Below are positions 18,259 to 26,750 of a stretch of 64,000 bases of DNA, in pieces. The DNA comes from Candidatus Obscuribacter sp. Lineage in GTDB: Bacteria; Cyanobacteriota; Vampirovibrionia; Obscuribacterales; Obscuribacteraceae. The position numbers were made by a program, and so were the translations under genes. The notes beneath the pieces were generated by a model, which was not told the origin of the DNA, did not search any database, and worked only from the letters and a program-made list of their open reading frames with translations. Each line of letters begins with the position of its first letter. Position 1 is the stretch's first letter. The stretch lies in the NCBI GenBank assembly GCA_016712465.1, contig JADJQZ010000001.1, positions 1,984,001 to 2,048,000 on the forward strand, in the 5' to 3' direction.

Positions 18259-19356
18259 ATGAATTCAAGCGTCGTTCCCAAGTTCGAGCCCGGGCAGGCT
18301 GGAGCCGGCAGCGAGCCTCTATCTCTTTTAGAGTTATGGCGGCGGCTTGCACCGCTTACCCGTCGTGCCTCAGTTTTGGGCGCCCTGGTGCTTTTGCTTT
18401 CCGCCGGCGGTAATGCCTGGGCGGGAGAGACCCAGACCAGGAAAGCCGTTAAGTTCTCCGATGCGATTCCATATATGAAGAGTGGTCAGCCGACGGCCGG
18501 TTCAGGGACTGCTTCAGGGACCGGTTCAGTGACAAGAGCGGTGACCCCGGCCCAAATGCAGGCGCTCAAGGTCTTAACCCCGAAGGAATTAGCGGGACTT
18601 TTGCAGCAGAGGGTGGACGGCGCCATGAGCGGAACTTTTGATAGTTTTGCCAATGGCTTTATCGGCTTGACCAGAGACGATCTGGGTTTTATGGTGGGGC
18701 TCCATCCCGGCACTCCCTCCGTAGCCAGGCAGCAGTTACAGAGGGCTTTCGCCTCTTCTTATGATCCGACCCTGAAAGAGCTTTTCGATGCCATTGCCGT
18801 GCAGACCCAGACCAAGTGGGCCTATAAACCGGACGGACAATTTGTGAAGTCGTCAAAACCGGTGCCTAAACCAGTGGAAGGTTTTGCCGTCTTCGAATTT
18901 ACTCCCGCAAAGCGAGACCTGACTTACCAGGTGCGGTTGCCTGCCGGTTGGCAGTCGGAGGACAAAGGCAGCTTCATCAAGTACTTTGGTCCCAGTTTCC
19001 CACTGGCGGTGGATGTCTTTCCCCAGGGGCGTGTTTCCATCGGCGGTGCTGATAGCAAGGGCAAAGAGCAACTGCGCTTATATGCGTATCAACTTTCCAT
19101 CGACTGGGCCAAGAAAGTCAGGCCGGATGTTAAACCTTCAGAACTTGGCACAGGCCAAGTAGGCGCTTATGATGCCATCACTTTTGATACCATAGTCGAA
19201 CGCGCACCCGGGCAGAAAGTGCACTGGCGTCAGTGGGTGGTGGCCGATCCCGTTACCCGCAATGTCTACTTTATATTGAGTTCGATTTTGCCTGAGAAAG
19301 AGCGCGAAATTTATCCGGGCGTGCAGGAATTGCTTGCTTCTTTCAAGATTTTGTGA
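18259..19356 (+). CDS. Secreted or membrane-anchored protein of unknown function
   Basis: 365 residues from ATG 18259 with AAGGAG eight bases upstream. A long N-terminal region with one hydrophobic segment (residues 39-55, VLGALVLLLSAGGNAWAG) serves as a signal sequence or anchor. Residues 205-365 contain a PsbP/Mog1-like pattern (YQVRLPAGWQSEDKGSFIKYFGPSFPLAVDVFPQGRVSI..WRQWVVADPVTRNVYFILSSILPEKEREIYPGVQELLASFKI), seen in proteins that end with a predicted final strand LLASFKIL. I offer that fold as a possibility only. Confidence 0.7.
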   Translation: MNSSVVPKFEPGQAGAGSEPLSLLELWRRLAPLTRRASVLGALVLLLSAGGNAWAGETQTRKAVKFSDAIPYMKSGQPTAGSGTASGTGSVTRAVTPAQMQALKVLTPKELAGLLQQRVDGAMSGTFDSFANGFIGLTRDDLGFMVGLHPGTPSVARQQLQRAFASSYDPTLKELFDAIAVQTQTKWAYKPDGQFVKSSKPVPKPVEGFAVFEFTPAKRDLTYQVRLPAGWQSEDKGSFIKYFGPSFPLAVDVFPQGRVSIGGADSKGKEQLRLYAYQLSIDWAKKVRPDVKPSELGTGQVGAYDAITFDTIVERAPGQKVHWRQWVVADPVTRNVYFILSSILPEKEREIYPGVQELLASFKIL

Positions 19357-19382
19357 GAGCGTCTCTAGTCTCTAGGTTTGCC

Positions 19383-21008
19383 TTAGACGGCCAGTAGACT
19401 CTGGGCGCCTACTTTGCTCAATTCTACAGAGGGATTCAATTCCTGGAAGCGAGATACGTCCCATTTTGTCTTGAAGAGCAAGACCGGTTCTTCGAATTTG
19501 TCGGCGGCTATGTTCAGTCTGGATGTGTTCTCCAGGCTCTTCAGTGTGGCCCAGCCGCCCACTACCCATAAGGCTGCTTGTATGTCGTAGTTGCTCAAAA
19601 TCGTGGTGACGCCGTATTCCGATTGCAGTCTGAATTGCACAACTTCAAATTGCAGGGGGCCGACAGCGGCCAGAAGCGGCGTGCGCGTATCTCTCTCCGT
19701 CATCCACAAGATCTGGATGGCGCCCTCGTCTTGCAAGGCGGTTATGCCTTTGTGGAACTGTTTGTACTTGCTTGGTTCGCGATTTTCAAGAAAAGCAAAG
19801 AGTTCCGGAGCAAAGGTGGGAATGCCGGGGAATTTCAGGGACTTGCCACCGCTGATAGTGTCGCCGATGGCGAAGCCGCCCGGGTTGGTGAAGCCTACAA
19901 TATCGCCGGGATAGGCTTTCTCAATGGTTTGCCGTTCCTGGGCGAAGAGACGCTTCGGTTGGCTCAATTGGATGGGCTTATTGGTGCGGCTATTGGTTAC
20001 GGTCATGTCCTTTTCAAAGGTGCCCGAGCAGATGCGCACGAAGGCGATGCGATCTCTGTGGCGAGGATCCATATTGGCTTGCAGTTTGAAGACGAAGCCG
20101 GTGAAGTCGGTGTGGGTAGGCTTGATCTCACCGATGGAGGAGGGAAAGGAACCGGGTGAAAGCGAGAGTTTGATGAACGAGCGCAGGAAGAGTTCCACAC
20201 CGAAATTATTCATGGCGCTGCCGAAGTAGACAGGGCTCAGTTGACCGGCATGTATCAATTCCAGATCGAGGGGGTGAGTGACCGCATCGAGAATTTGAAG
20301 TTCTTCGTTGAATTCGTTAAAGAGCTTGGCCGGGATGATTTCTTTCAGGGCCGGATCATCCAGCTTGTAGGTGCTGACGCCGGCTACCGATCTGCCTCCG
20401 ACGCTGCGCTCAAAGATGTGTACGGTTTGGGAAGCCCGGTCTACAACGCCTTTGAATTCGTCACCGGTGCCGATGGGCCAGTTGACCGGGTAAATGGCCA
20501 GACCCAGATCCTTCTCGATTTCGTCAATGAGCTCGATGGGGGTGCGACTGGGGCGGTCTAATTTGTTGATAAAGGTGAAAAGCGGCAAGTGACGCATGCG
20601 GCAAACTTCAAAGAGGCGCCTGGTCTGCGGCTCCAGACCCTTGGCGGCGTCGATGAGCATGACGGCATTGTCGGCGGCGGCCAGGGTACGATAGGTGTCT
20701 TCGCTGAAGTCCTGGTGACCTGGTGTGTCGAGCAGGTTGAGCCAGCTATTTTCGTACTCAAACTGCAAAACTGTAGAACTGATGGAGATGCCCCGCTGTT
20801 TCTCCAGTTCCATCCAGTCGGAGGTAGCGTGTCTCTGGGCCCTTCTGGCATGCACCGTACCGGCTTCGGCGATGGCGCCCCCGTAAAGCAGGAGCTTTTC
20901 CGTCAGAGTCGTCTTACCGGCGTCCGGGTGGGAAATAATGGCAAAAGTACGTCTGCGGGCGGCTTCTTCCGCCAGGCAGAGTTCTTCTTCGCTGAGCTGT
21001 GACATCAT
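19383..21008 (-). CDS. prfC: Peptide chain release factor 3
   Basis: 541 residues, close to the family norm (about 530). The translational GTPase releases RF1/RF2 from ribosomes after termination. G1 is SHPDAGKTTLTEKLL, the switch region contains RGISISSTVLQF, G3 is DTPGHQDFSEDTYR, and G4 is NKLDRPSRTP. Domains II and III follow (FAQERQTIEKAYPGDIVGFTNPG). The ATG at 21005 directly after the first is an equal start candidate. It is convergent with the secreted protein at 18259-19356 and downstream of the serpin gene on the same strand, but a 233-bp gap makes co-transcription uncertain. Confidence 0.96.
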   Translation of the reverse strand: MMSQLSEEELCLAEEAARRRTFAIISHPDAGKTTLTEKLLLYGGAIAEAGTVHARRAQRHATSDWMELEKQRGISISSTVLQFEYENSWLNLLDTPGHQDFSEDTYRTLAAADNAVMLIDAAKGLEPQTRRLFEVCRMRHLPLFTFINKLDRPSRTPIELIDEIEKDLGLAIYPVNWPIGTGDEFKGVVDRASQTVHIFERSVGGRSVAGVSTYKLDDPALKEIIPAKLFNEFNEELQILDAVTHPLDLELIHAGQLSPVYFGSAMNNFGVELFLRSFIKLSLSPGSFPSSIGEIKPTHTDFTGFVFKLQANMDPRHRDRIAFVRICSGTFEKDMTVTNSRTNKPIQLSQPKRLFAQERQTIEKAYPGDIVGFTNPGGFAIGDTISGGKSLKFPGIPTFAPELFAFLENREPSKYKQFHKGITALQDEGAIQILWMTERDTRTPLLAAVGPLQFEVVQFRLQSEYGVTTILSNYDIQAALWVVGGWATLKSLENTSRLNIAADKFEEPVLLFKTKWDVSRFQELNPSVELSKVGAQSLLAV

Positions 21009-21241
21009 TTAGGTTACCCCGGCATGCAGACCCTCGATTTTACCGCGACCCGGGTGCAGCGCCTGCAGTTGCTAAGGCCCTTGCCGCCTTCCCTTAATAT
21101 AGTTGCCGCTAATGCACTGGTCGGCGAAAGCCGGTGATTTCGTCTGAAGTCGGCTCTCTCAGCCGGTTTCGATTTACATGGCTGCCGACGACCGCAATTT
21201 CTCTTGCGGTAGCTTCGCTAATTCTGTCAGGAATTTTAACT

Positions 21242-22504
21242 TTATTTGGGTTCGCCGATACTGCCCAGGAAGAGGACTTCTCCGGTTTTGCTGTCCATGA
21301 GAGCCAGCATAAACGGTCGGTCCACTTTGAATTGTACGGGTTCAACGGGCATGGCGCAGGAGGTCAGCCCCATCACCCCGGCAGTGACGGCGGCCGCTTC
21401 CGTGCCTTCTTCGTTTACATCGATGAAAGTCTTCTGCACCACCCTGCTGATGCAGGCTCCGGCCGGCGGTTGGATCAGGTTTGAGAAATCGGCAGTGGCG
21501 CTGAAGGCGTCGGCTATGCCCATGGCCTTAAGGCTGCTGCTCAAATCGCGCCCGTAATTGATGGTGAATTTGGGCAGCGAAAGAGCCACTTTCTTTCCGG
21601 CCAATTGCTTTTGCCAGTCGGCGAAGTTCTCGCCGGTCAATTGCTGAGTGAAGGCTTTCAGGTTTTGATCTTTATCGGGGAGGAAGATCAATAGCTCTTG
21701 ATTTAGTCCGGCATACTTGAGGCTGACAGCGGCAAAACCCTTGCCTTTGAGGTAAGGCATGTTGTCTTCCCTGTGCATCATTGTGACTGTTTTCGACGCA
21801 CCGGATATGGTGTTAAACGGCTCTTTGGTGTTCAGGTTCTTTTCAAAGGGCTCGTCCCATTTCCCTTTGAAATAAACACTGTTTAGCAGCACCATTTTTT
21901 CCAGAGGGCTGAGTTTATCCAGGATCTTGGCAATCTTGCCTCGGGTTTTGGCTTTGCACCAGTCATTGATTTTCACAAGTACCTTTTCGTCAGCGAAATC
22001 TAGATTTTCTACTTCGGCCTGGTAGTAGTCGTGGCACAGATTCGTAAAGGATTTCTTGAAGGGGCTGCGATTATCAGCGTAAATGGCGTTGGCAACGGCC
22101 AACTCGACACTTTTGTTTTGATTGAGCAGAGCCAGGTTGGCCTTATTGTGTTCATTCAGTTTTTCAAGCTGGTCGGGTTTTACGCCGAGAAGTTCGGCCA
22201 TCTTCTCTCTGGTACCCCCGGCTGCACCGTTTGCCACCATGGAGAGCACCTCGTAGAGGCTGAAGGGTGAGACCACCACATTCTTCTCGCCGCCGCTTTT
22301 GGCGTTTTCTTCCATCACGGTCTTGAAGAAATCAATACTGAATTTGGTCGCCCCCTGCTGCTCCCGGCTTTGCCTGTCGGAAGTGCTCACATTCCCAGTC
22401 TCAAGCCGCTTGCCTCGCCCCATAGTCGGTCTGGCCTCCGCCGGATACAAGATTGAGGCGGTGAGGGCAACTGCCAGGACGGCGAGGATTTTCTTGTTTT
22501 GCAT
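21242..22504 (-). CDS. Secreted serpin (serine protease inhibitor, MEROPS I4)
   Basis: 420 residues. A signal peptide (1-24, ILAVLAVALTASILYPAEA) is followed by a full serpin fold: NVVVSPFSLYEVLSMVANGAAGGTREKM, LLNSVYFKGKWDEPF, TVTMMHRED and the C-terminal DRPFMLALMDSKTGEVLFLGSIGEP. The reactive-centre hinge EEGTEAAAVTAG matches the inhibitory consensus (Gly at P15, Thr at P14, small residues P12-P9). Counting from P17 puts Thr-Ser at P1-P1' within VMGLTSCAMP. It is therefore likely an inhibitory serpin aimed at elastase- or subtilisin-like rather than trypsin-like enzymes (inference). It should be exported, perhaps as defence against host or competitor proteases. Confidence 0.93.
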   Translation of the reverse strand: MQNKKILAVLAVALTASILYPAEARPTMGRGKRLETGNVSTSDRQSREQQGATKFSIDFFKTVMEENAKSGGEKNVVVSPFSLYEVLSMVANGAAGGTREKMAELLGVKPDQLEKLNEHNKANLALLNQNKSVELAVANAIYADNRSPFKKSFTNLCHDYYQAEVENLDFADEKVLVKINDWCKAKTRGKIAKILDKLSPLEKMVLLNSVYFKGKWDEPFEKNLNTKEPFNTISGASKTVTMMHREDNMPYLKGKGFAAVSLKYAGLNQELLIFLPDKDQNLKAFTQQLTGENFADWQKQLAGKKVALSLPKFTINYGRDLSSSLKAMGIADAFSATADFSNLIQPPAGACISRVVQKTFIDVNEEGTEAAAVTAGVMGLTSCAMPVEPVQFKVDRPFMLALMDSKTGEVLFLGSIGEPK

Positions 22505-22606
22505 GGGGGTTATTGCCTTCTTGACAGGGCGCTCTCAAGGTACGTACCAATGTTGTATTATCCCCCAAGTTAAATCGTTTGATCTTCAGTGCCGGGAGTT
22601 TAGAGA

Positions 22607-23980
22607 GTGCCAAGCCCAAATGCCTTGTGGTTCTCCTTTTGGGTTCAAGGTCCCCGGAGGTGCCGCCGTCCCTCGCAAGCCATGATTTTGGGGCTTCTGG
22701 CGGCGCTCAGTTGTGGCGGACAGGGGGTTCTGGCGGAAGAGAACTCACCTTCGGGTGCGGCGCAAAAGAGCGCTGCTCAAACCGGCGGGGCTCAAAAGAC
22801 TGACGATAGCAGCGGCAATGAAGCCAGAGTAGAGGCATCCGCCCAGTGGGCGGCTCTTGAGGAGGAAGCTGAAAAGAGCTTCCTGGAGGGTCGCCTCTTT
22901 GACGCCGAGAGTAAGTGGACAAAGGCCCGGGCGGTGGCGGAGTCTAACCCTAATAAACTGCTCCTGGCCGAAACCCTCAATCAGATGACCCACCTGCTGG
23001 TGAAGCAGGGTCGCCTGGCCGAGGCTCGCAGCAATTTGAACGAAGCTCTGGAGATTCGCCGTCGAGAGTTGGGCGAGGAAAATGAGAAGACGGCCGAGAC
23101 CCTGGGCAATCTTGCCTTGATTGAGCATCGAGAAGGTCATGACGGGCTGGCTGAGAAGCATTACAAAGCTGTGCTTGACATTAAGAAGAAGGTGGGCAGC
23201 GAGGCTTCCCGCGCCATTACCCTTACCAATTTAGCCAATCTCTATGGTGAGATGAAGCGCATCGAAGAGGCGCGAGAACTTTACGGGGAAGCGCTCAAAC
23301 TGGATGAGAAGGTCTATGGCGCCGACCATCTGGAGGTGGCCCGGGATCTCTTCAATATTGGTGGGCTCAACTACCATCATAATTATTTTCAGGAGGCTCT
23401 TCCTTCCTTCGATAAGTCGCTGGTTATTTATGAAAAACTTGGTGATAGCCAGGGCCAGATCAAATGCCATCACTATATCGGTCTTTGCCGGGCTCGATTG
23501 AACGAGCACGATAAAGCGGTCGCGGCTTACAAAAAAGCCTATGCCTTGCACAGCAAAATCAAGGGCGAAGGTCATATCGATACCCTTGTGCATCAGTTGA
23601 ATATGGCTCGCAGCCTCGATACAGCCGGTCAATCGCAAGAAGCAGAGCAGATCTACAAGGGGGCTTTGCGGGTTGCCGATCAAGGACACAATGAAGCGAA
23701 ATTGCGCCTGGTGGAGTGCAGCCTTGAATACGCGCATTTTCTCCGTCGCCATGGTCGCAGCCAGGAAGCCGAAAAGCAGTTGGCTTCGGTTCTGGGCGTT
23801 TATGAGAGTTTGTCTGCCTCGGACCGGCGCCGACTCTATGAACTACCCCGGGCTTACAGTGACCTTTTGCGAGAGCTGAAGCGCGAAGAAGAGGCTGATC
23901 AGATGGCGCGCAAACATCTTCATGTCTATGGCAAAAGTGCCGTCAAGCCGGCCGGCAAGAAGAACAGGAAGGTGCGCTAG
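22607..23980 (+). CDS. Exported tetratricopeptide repeat protein
   Basis: 457 residues from GTG 22607, with GGGAGT nine bases upstream. A signal sequence lies within residues 20-43 (MILGLLAALSCGGQGVLAEE). Residues 75-440 are kinesin-light-chain-like TPRs of about 42 residues (ETLNQMTHLLVKQGRLAEARSNLNEALEIRRRELGEENEKTAETLGNLALIEHREG), which normally bind protein partners. The next gene starts at the base after its stop, and a third follows 11 bp later, so 22607-25671 looks like a three-gene operon of envelope proteins. Confidence 0.85.
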   Translation: MPSPNALWFSFWVQGPRRCRRPSQAMILGLLAALSCGGQGVLAEENSPSGAAQKSAAQTGGAQKTDDSSGNEARVEASAQWAALEEEAEKSFLEGRLFDAESKWTKARAVAESNPNKLLLAETLNQMTHLLVKQGRLAEARSNLNEALEIRRRELGEENEKTAETLGNLALIEHREGHDGLAEKHYKAVLDIKKKVGSEASRAITLTNLANLYGEMKRIEEARELYGEALKLDEKVYGADHLEVARDLFNIGGLNYHHNYFQEALPSFDKSLVIYEKLGDSQGQIKCHHYIGLCRARLNEHDKAVAAYKKAYALHSKIKGEGHIDTLVHQLNMARSLDTAGQSQEAEQIYKGALRVADQGHNEAKLRLVECSLEYAHFLRRHGRSQEAEKQLASVLGVYESLSASDRRRLYELPRAYSDLLRELKREEEADQMARKHLHVYGKSAVKPAGKKNRKVR

Positions 23981-24652
23981 ATGCAACTTACTGCTGAAGT
24001 CAAATACGATGGCTATGACGATCTGCCCCGGCAGCAAGAAGTCGCTTACGCTAATTCGGCTAATACCTATTTGAAGGCCGATGCCAGTACTGGCAAGCAT
24101 TATTACGATCTAAATGCTGCCTCCAAAGGCTATAGCGGCCCCTGGCTTTTTGGTAAGCAAAAGGTGGAAGTGAATGTAAACGGTATGCGTGGGCAGTGGA
24201 TTCAGTGGTGCCCGGTGCCGGCCGATATTCGAGACGGTGTGCTCATGCGCGGCAATGTCATTTATCAAAACTCCGACGGCAGCTATCGAATCAGTCCCGA
24301 TGTCTATGAAGGGGTGGTCGAGTCCGAGCATGGTTTCGAAGGCGGGCGTTATTTTGTGGGGCGCACCCAACACACTTTCTATTCCAGAAATTTACCCGGC
24401 GGACAAATGAAGGTGGTGGCCAATCTCAGGATTCACCTTGACCAGAGATTGCCATATAACCCCATGAGCGGCGGCGGCAGTGGCAATGGTGGCAGTGGTA
24501 GTGGCGGCGGTGGTACTGCTGCTTACGATTCTCAGGGTGCCGCTGCCTCTTATTCCAGCTATGATAGCGGTCAAGTGGTGGCACCCCCGCAGGGAACTGA
24601 AACCGTGCCTACAACGAGCGAAGGGGCATCGGGCTCGGACAGTGGGTTCTAG
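23981..24652 (+). CDS. Uncharacterised protein with Gly/Ser-rich tail
   Basis: 223 residues, starting at the base after the TPR gene stop (translational coupling likely). No signal peptide. Residues 1-155 form an unrecognised compact domain with many aromatic residues (WLFGKQKVEVNVNGMRGQWIQWCPVPADIRDG, GRYFVGRTQHTFYSRNL). Residues 160-180 are a Gly/Ser low-complexity stretch and the rest is a Ser/Thr/Gly-rich, probably disordered tail. It sits in the middle of the presumed three-gene operon. Confidence 0.65.
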   Translation: MQLTAEVKYDGYDDLPRQQEVAYANSANTYLKADASTGKHYYDLNAASKGYSGPWLFGKQKVEVNVNGMRGQWIQWCPVPADIRDGVLMRGNVIYQNSDGSYRISPDVYEGVVESEHGFEGGRYFVGRTQHTFYSRNLPGGQMKVVANLRIHLDQRLPYNPMSGGGSGNGGSGSGGGGTAAYDSQGAAASYSSYDSGQVVAPPQGTETVPTTSEGASGSDSGF

Positions 24653-24663
24653 GTCGGTTTTAA

Positions 24664-25671
24664 ATGAAGACGGTGTGGATATCTAAGGGCCGTTTGCTCA
24701 GGGGCAGGGTGCTCTCTCTTGTTACCCTTTGTGTTGTCTGCGGTTTGATGCTGCCGGTACTCTCGGTACTGCCGGTATGTCAGCTATCTCCTGTATCTCC
24801 TGTATCTCCTTTGTCTCCTGTATCTACTGTATCTCCTGTATCTACTGTATCTCCTGTACCTTTTGTACCTTTTGCCGCCAACGCCGCAGAACTCACTTAT
24901 CCCACCGACTACCTGAGCGCCCTCAGGCAATATCAAAGCGCCAGGAATCTCTATCAGCGGCACCGGCAGATTTTTCAAAGCAATATCAATACTCAGGGTT
25001 CACTCAACGTATCAGTGGAAAGCTCTCTCAAACTGGGAAATAAACCCAACTTCAAGATGCCGTTCATAGATTTGCCTGATGATGGTCCCTTTGTGGATGT
25101 GGCTCACCGCGATTACGAGATAACCCAGATGGAAGAGTCTCTCGCCCAGCTCATTCCTGCCCTCTTTGCCAGTCGAGACAAAATCTCCCGCGGCGAGTAT
25201 CGTGCTACCTGGCAAGATTTGATGCAACGTTCTCTCAATGTAGAGAAGGCGGTGGCTTCTCTCAATCACGATCTGGCGGTACTGAGCGCCTCCAATAGCC
25301 GTAAGATTACAGAGATGATCCATGCCGCCGACAGAGACGGCATACAGTCTGAATATCAGTCCACCTATGGCATTTTCAATGCCACCAACCGCGTTGAAAA
25401 TGAGCTCTTCCGGCGGGCTGATAAGCATGGGCAGATAGCCCTTTCCCTCAAGAGCATGTTGCTTGCCAGTCCGCCTGCGGCGGTAACCGATCCCGTTTCA
25501 GCCTATGGCGCCACTGGTGACGGTGCGCAGTCCGGGGCATCGGTGCCGGTGCCTATTGATCCGCAGTTTTCCGGTCAGGATATTCAAGCCCAACAGAGGC
25601 AACTAGACAGCGAATACCAGGAGGTAATGCGTCTCTATCAGGTTTTGTCGTCCATGGGGCGAGTGCCCTGA
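24664..25671 (+). CDS. Exported protein with SPV repeat and helical body
   Basis: 335 residues, 11 bp after the previous gene. A signal sequence (residues 15-37, VLSLVTLCVVCGLMLPVLSVL) runs into a repeat of Ser-Pro-Val/Ser-Thr-Val triplets (about 42-67) encoded by a 9-bp DNA repeat, then a largely helical domain (LSALRQYQSARNLYQRHRQIF, YEITQMEESLAQLIPAL, VEKAVASLNHDLAVLSASNSRKITEMI). The helical part could be a coiled-coil or bundle. No family recognised. Convergent with the metallopeptidase gene, 2 bp apart. Confidence 0.7.
   Translation: MKTVWISKGRLLRGRVLSLVTLCVVCGLMLPVLSVLPVCQLSPVSPVSPLSPVSTVSPVSTVSPVPFVPFAANAAELTYPTDYLSALRQYQSARNLYQRHRQIFQSNINTQGSLNVSVESSLKLGNKPNFKMPFIDLPDDGPFVDVAHRDYEITQMEESLAQLIPALFASRDKISRGEYRATWQDLMQRSLNVEKAVASLNHDLAVLSASNSRKITEMIHAADRDGIQSEYQSTYGIFNATNRVENELFRRADKHGQIALSLKSMLLASPPAAVTDPVSAYGATGDGAQSGASVPVPIDPQFSGQDIQAQQRQLDSEYQEVMRLYQVLSSMGRVP
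24785..24873. repeat. 9-bp minisatellite encoding Ser-Pro-Val/Ser-Thr-Val
   Basis: Successive copies of TATCTCCTG and its variants (TTGTCTCCTG, TATCTACTG, TACCTTTTG) directly after the signal peptide of the gene at 24664. The period is in frame and makes an extended Pro-rich linker. Confidence 0.8.
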
Positions 25672-25673
25672 AT

Positions 25674-26750
25674 TTATTTGACTCCCAGTTCTGCCAGCAG
25701 ATTCTCCATTTCTTTGCGGCATAGGGGGAAGTGCTTGTAGACAAGGTCTCCTGACTCTTTGCGATAGTTGTCGGTCTCACCGCCCAGGCGCGAACAAATG
25801 AGTTCGGCGAAGACCTCTGAAGGGCCGGAGGTGGATTTCTGTAAAAAATAAGCCAGCCTTCCACGCAGTTCATCCGGTACCCTGGCTTCATCGAGATAGT
25901 AGGCGTGTCTGAAGGATTCTCTAGTGCTGAAACCATTCAGGCAATGATCGATGGCATGTCCGGTTTCGTGTCTGACTACGCCTATCTCAGTTTCAGTGGT
26001 GACATACTCGCCGGTGCTGCTGTTAAGTTTATACTGGGCGATGATCACTTTTGTGCCGGAGCAGACTGCCGGCGACTCTTTCCAGCTTGACTCGCTGCCC
26101 CAGCCTCTGGGGGCTGTGTTTTGTATGCGCAGATCGTGTTCCACCACCGACGGTGCTATATCGAATTCCCCGCCCCTTTCGTCCATCAAAACAAGAATCG
26201 GCAGAGGAATTGCCGCCACCATCTCTTTGATGCTCTTGATGAAATCGCCTGTAACATCTGCCAGCTTACCCGTGGCCTTTTGTACCTTGACCAGGCGGTT
26301 GGTAAGATTTTCAGCAGTTTCCTTTTTCCTGCCGGCGACGTTTAAGTTGCCTGTGTTGCCGGTTTGAGCCGCAGGACTTCCGGCTTGAATAGCCTTGTAC
26401 TGGGGATCTATGGCAGACAGCGCTTTTTCAGCCTGCCGGGCTTCTCGGGTGCCGGGAAAATTCTTGCTCAGGCGCCGGTAGCTCTGGATGGCCTCCTGCC
26501 TTTTCCCCACCAGGTGGAAGCAATAAGCTGCGTAGTAATTGGCTGAGATGTTGCCCGGTGCTCTCAGGGAGGCTGTTTCGAAATGGACGGCGGCCTTCTC
26601 GTATTGCTTTTGTTGGTAGTAATTTAGCGCTGTATCGTAATCCTGACCGGCGATGGCCTGCGGTGCCATGAGCAGTGAGCAGGTAAGCACGGTGAGAGTT
26701 GTTATAAGTCTTGCTATTAGTTTAGTGATTCTGATTGTTTTCACTGCCAT
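25674..26750 (-). CDS. Exported TPR protein with HExxH metallopeptidase domain
   Basis: 358 residues. Signal peptide 1-34 (LITTLTVLTCSLLMAPQAIAG), then TPRs (YDTALNYYQQKQYEKAAVHFETASLRAPGNISANYYAAYCFHLVGKRQEAIQSYRRL) to about residue 120. The C-terminal domain has the zinc motif GVVRHETGHAID (His-Glu-Thr-Gly-His) and a downstream EVFAELICSRLGG that can give the third ligand, as in gluzincins of the anthrax lethal-factor-like (ATLF) type. Substrate unknown; acts in the periplasm or outside. Its first 29 bp overlap the 3' end of the channel gene, so it is probably translated from the same transcript. Confidence 0.82.
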   Translation of the reverse strand: MAVKTIRITKLIARLITTLTVLTCSLLMAPQAIAGQDYDTALNYYQQKQYEKAAVHFETASLRAPGNISANYYAAYCFHLVGKRQEAIQSYRRLSKNFPGTREARQAEKALSAIDPQYKAIQAGSPAAQTGNTGNLNVAGRKKETAENLTNRLVKVQKATGKLADVTGDFIKSIKEMVAAIPLPILVLMDERGGEFDIAPSVVEHDLRIQNTAPRGWGSESSWKESPAVCSGTKVIIAQYKLNSSTGEYVTTETEIGVVRHETGHAIDHCLNGFSTRESFRHAYYLDEARVPDELRGRLAYFLQKSTSGPSEVFAELICSRLGGETDNYRKESGDLVYKHFPLCRKEMENLLAELGVK

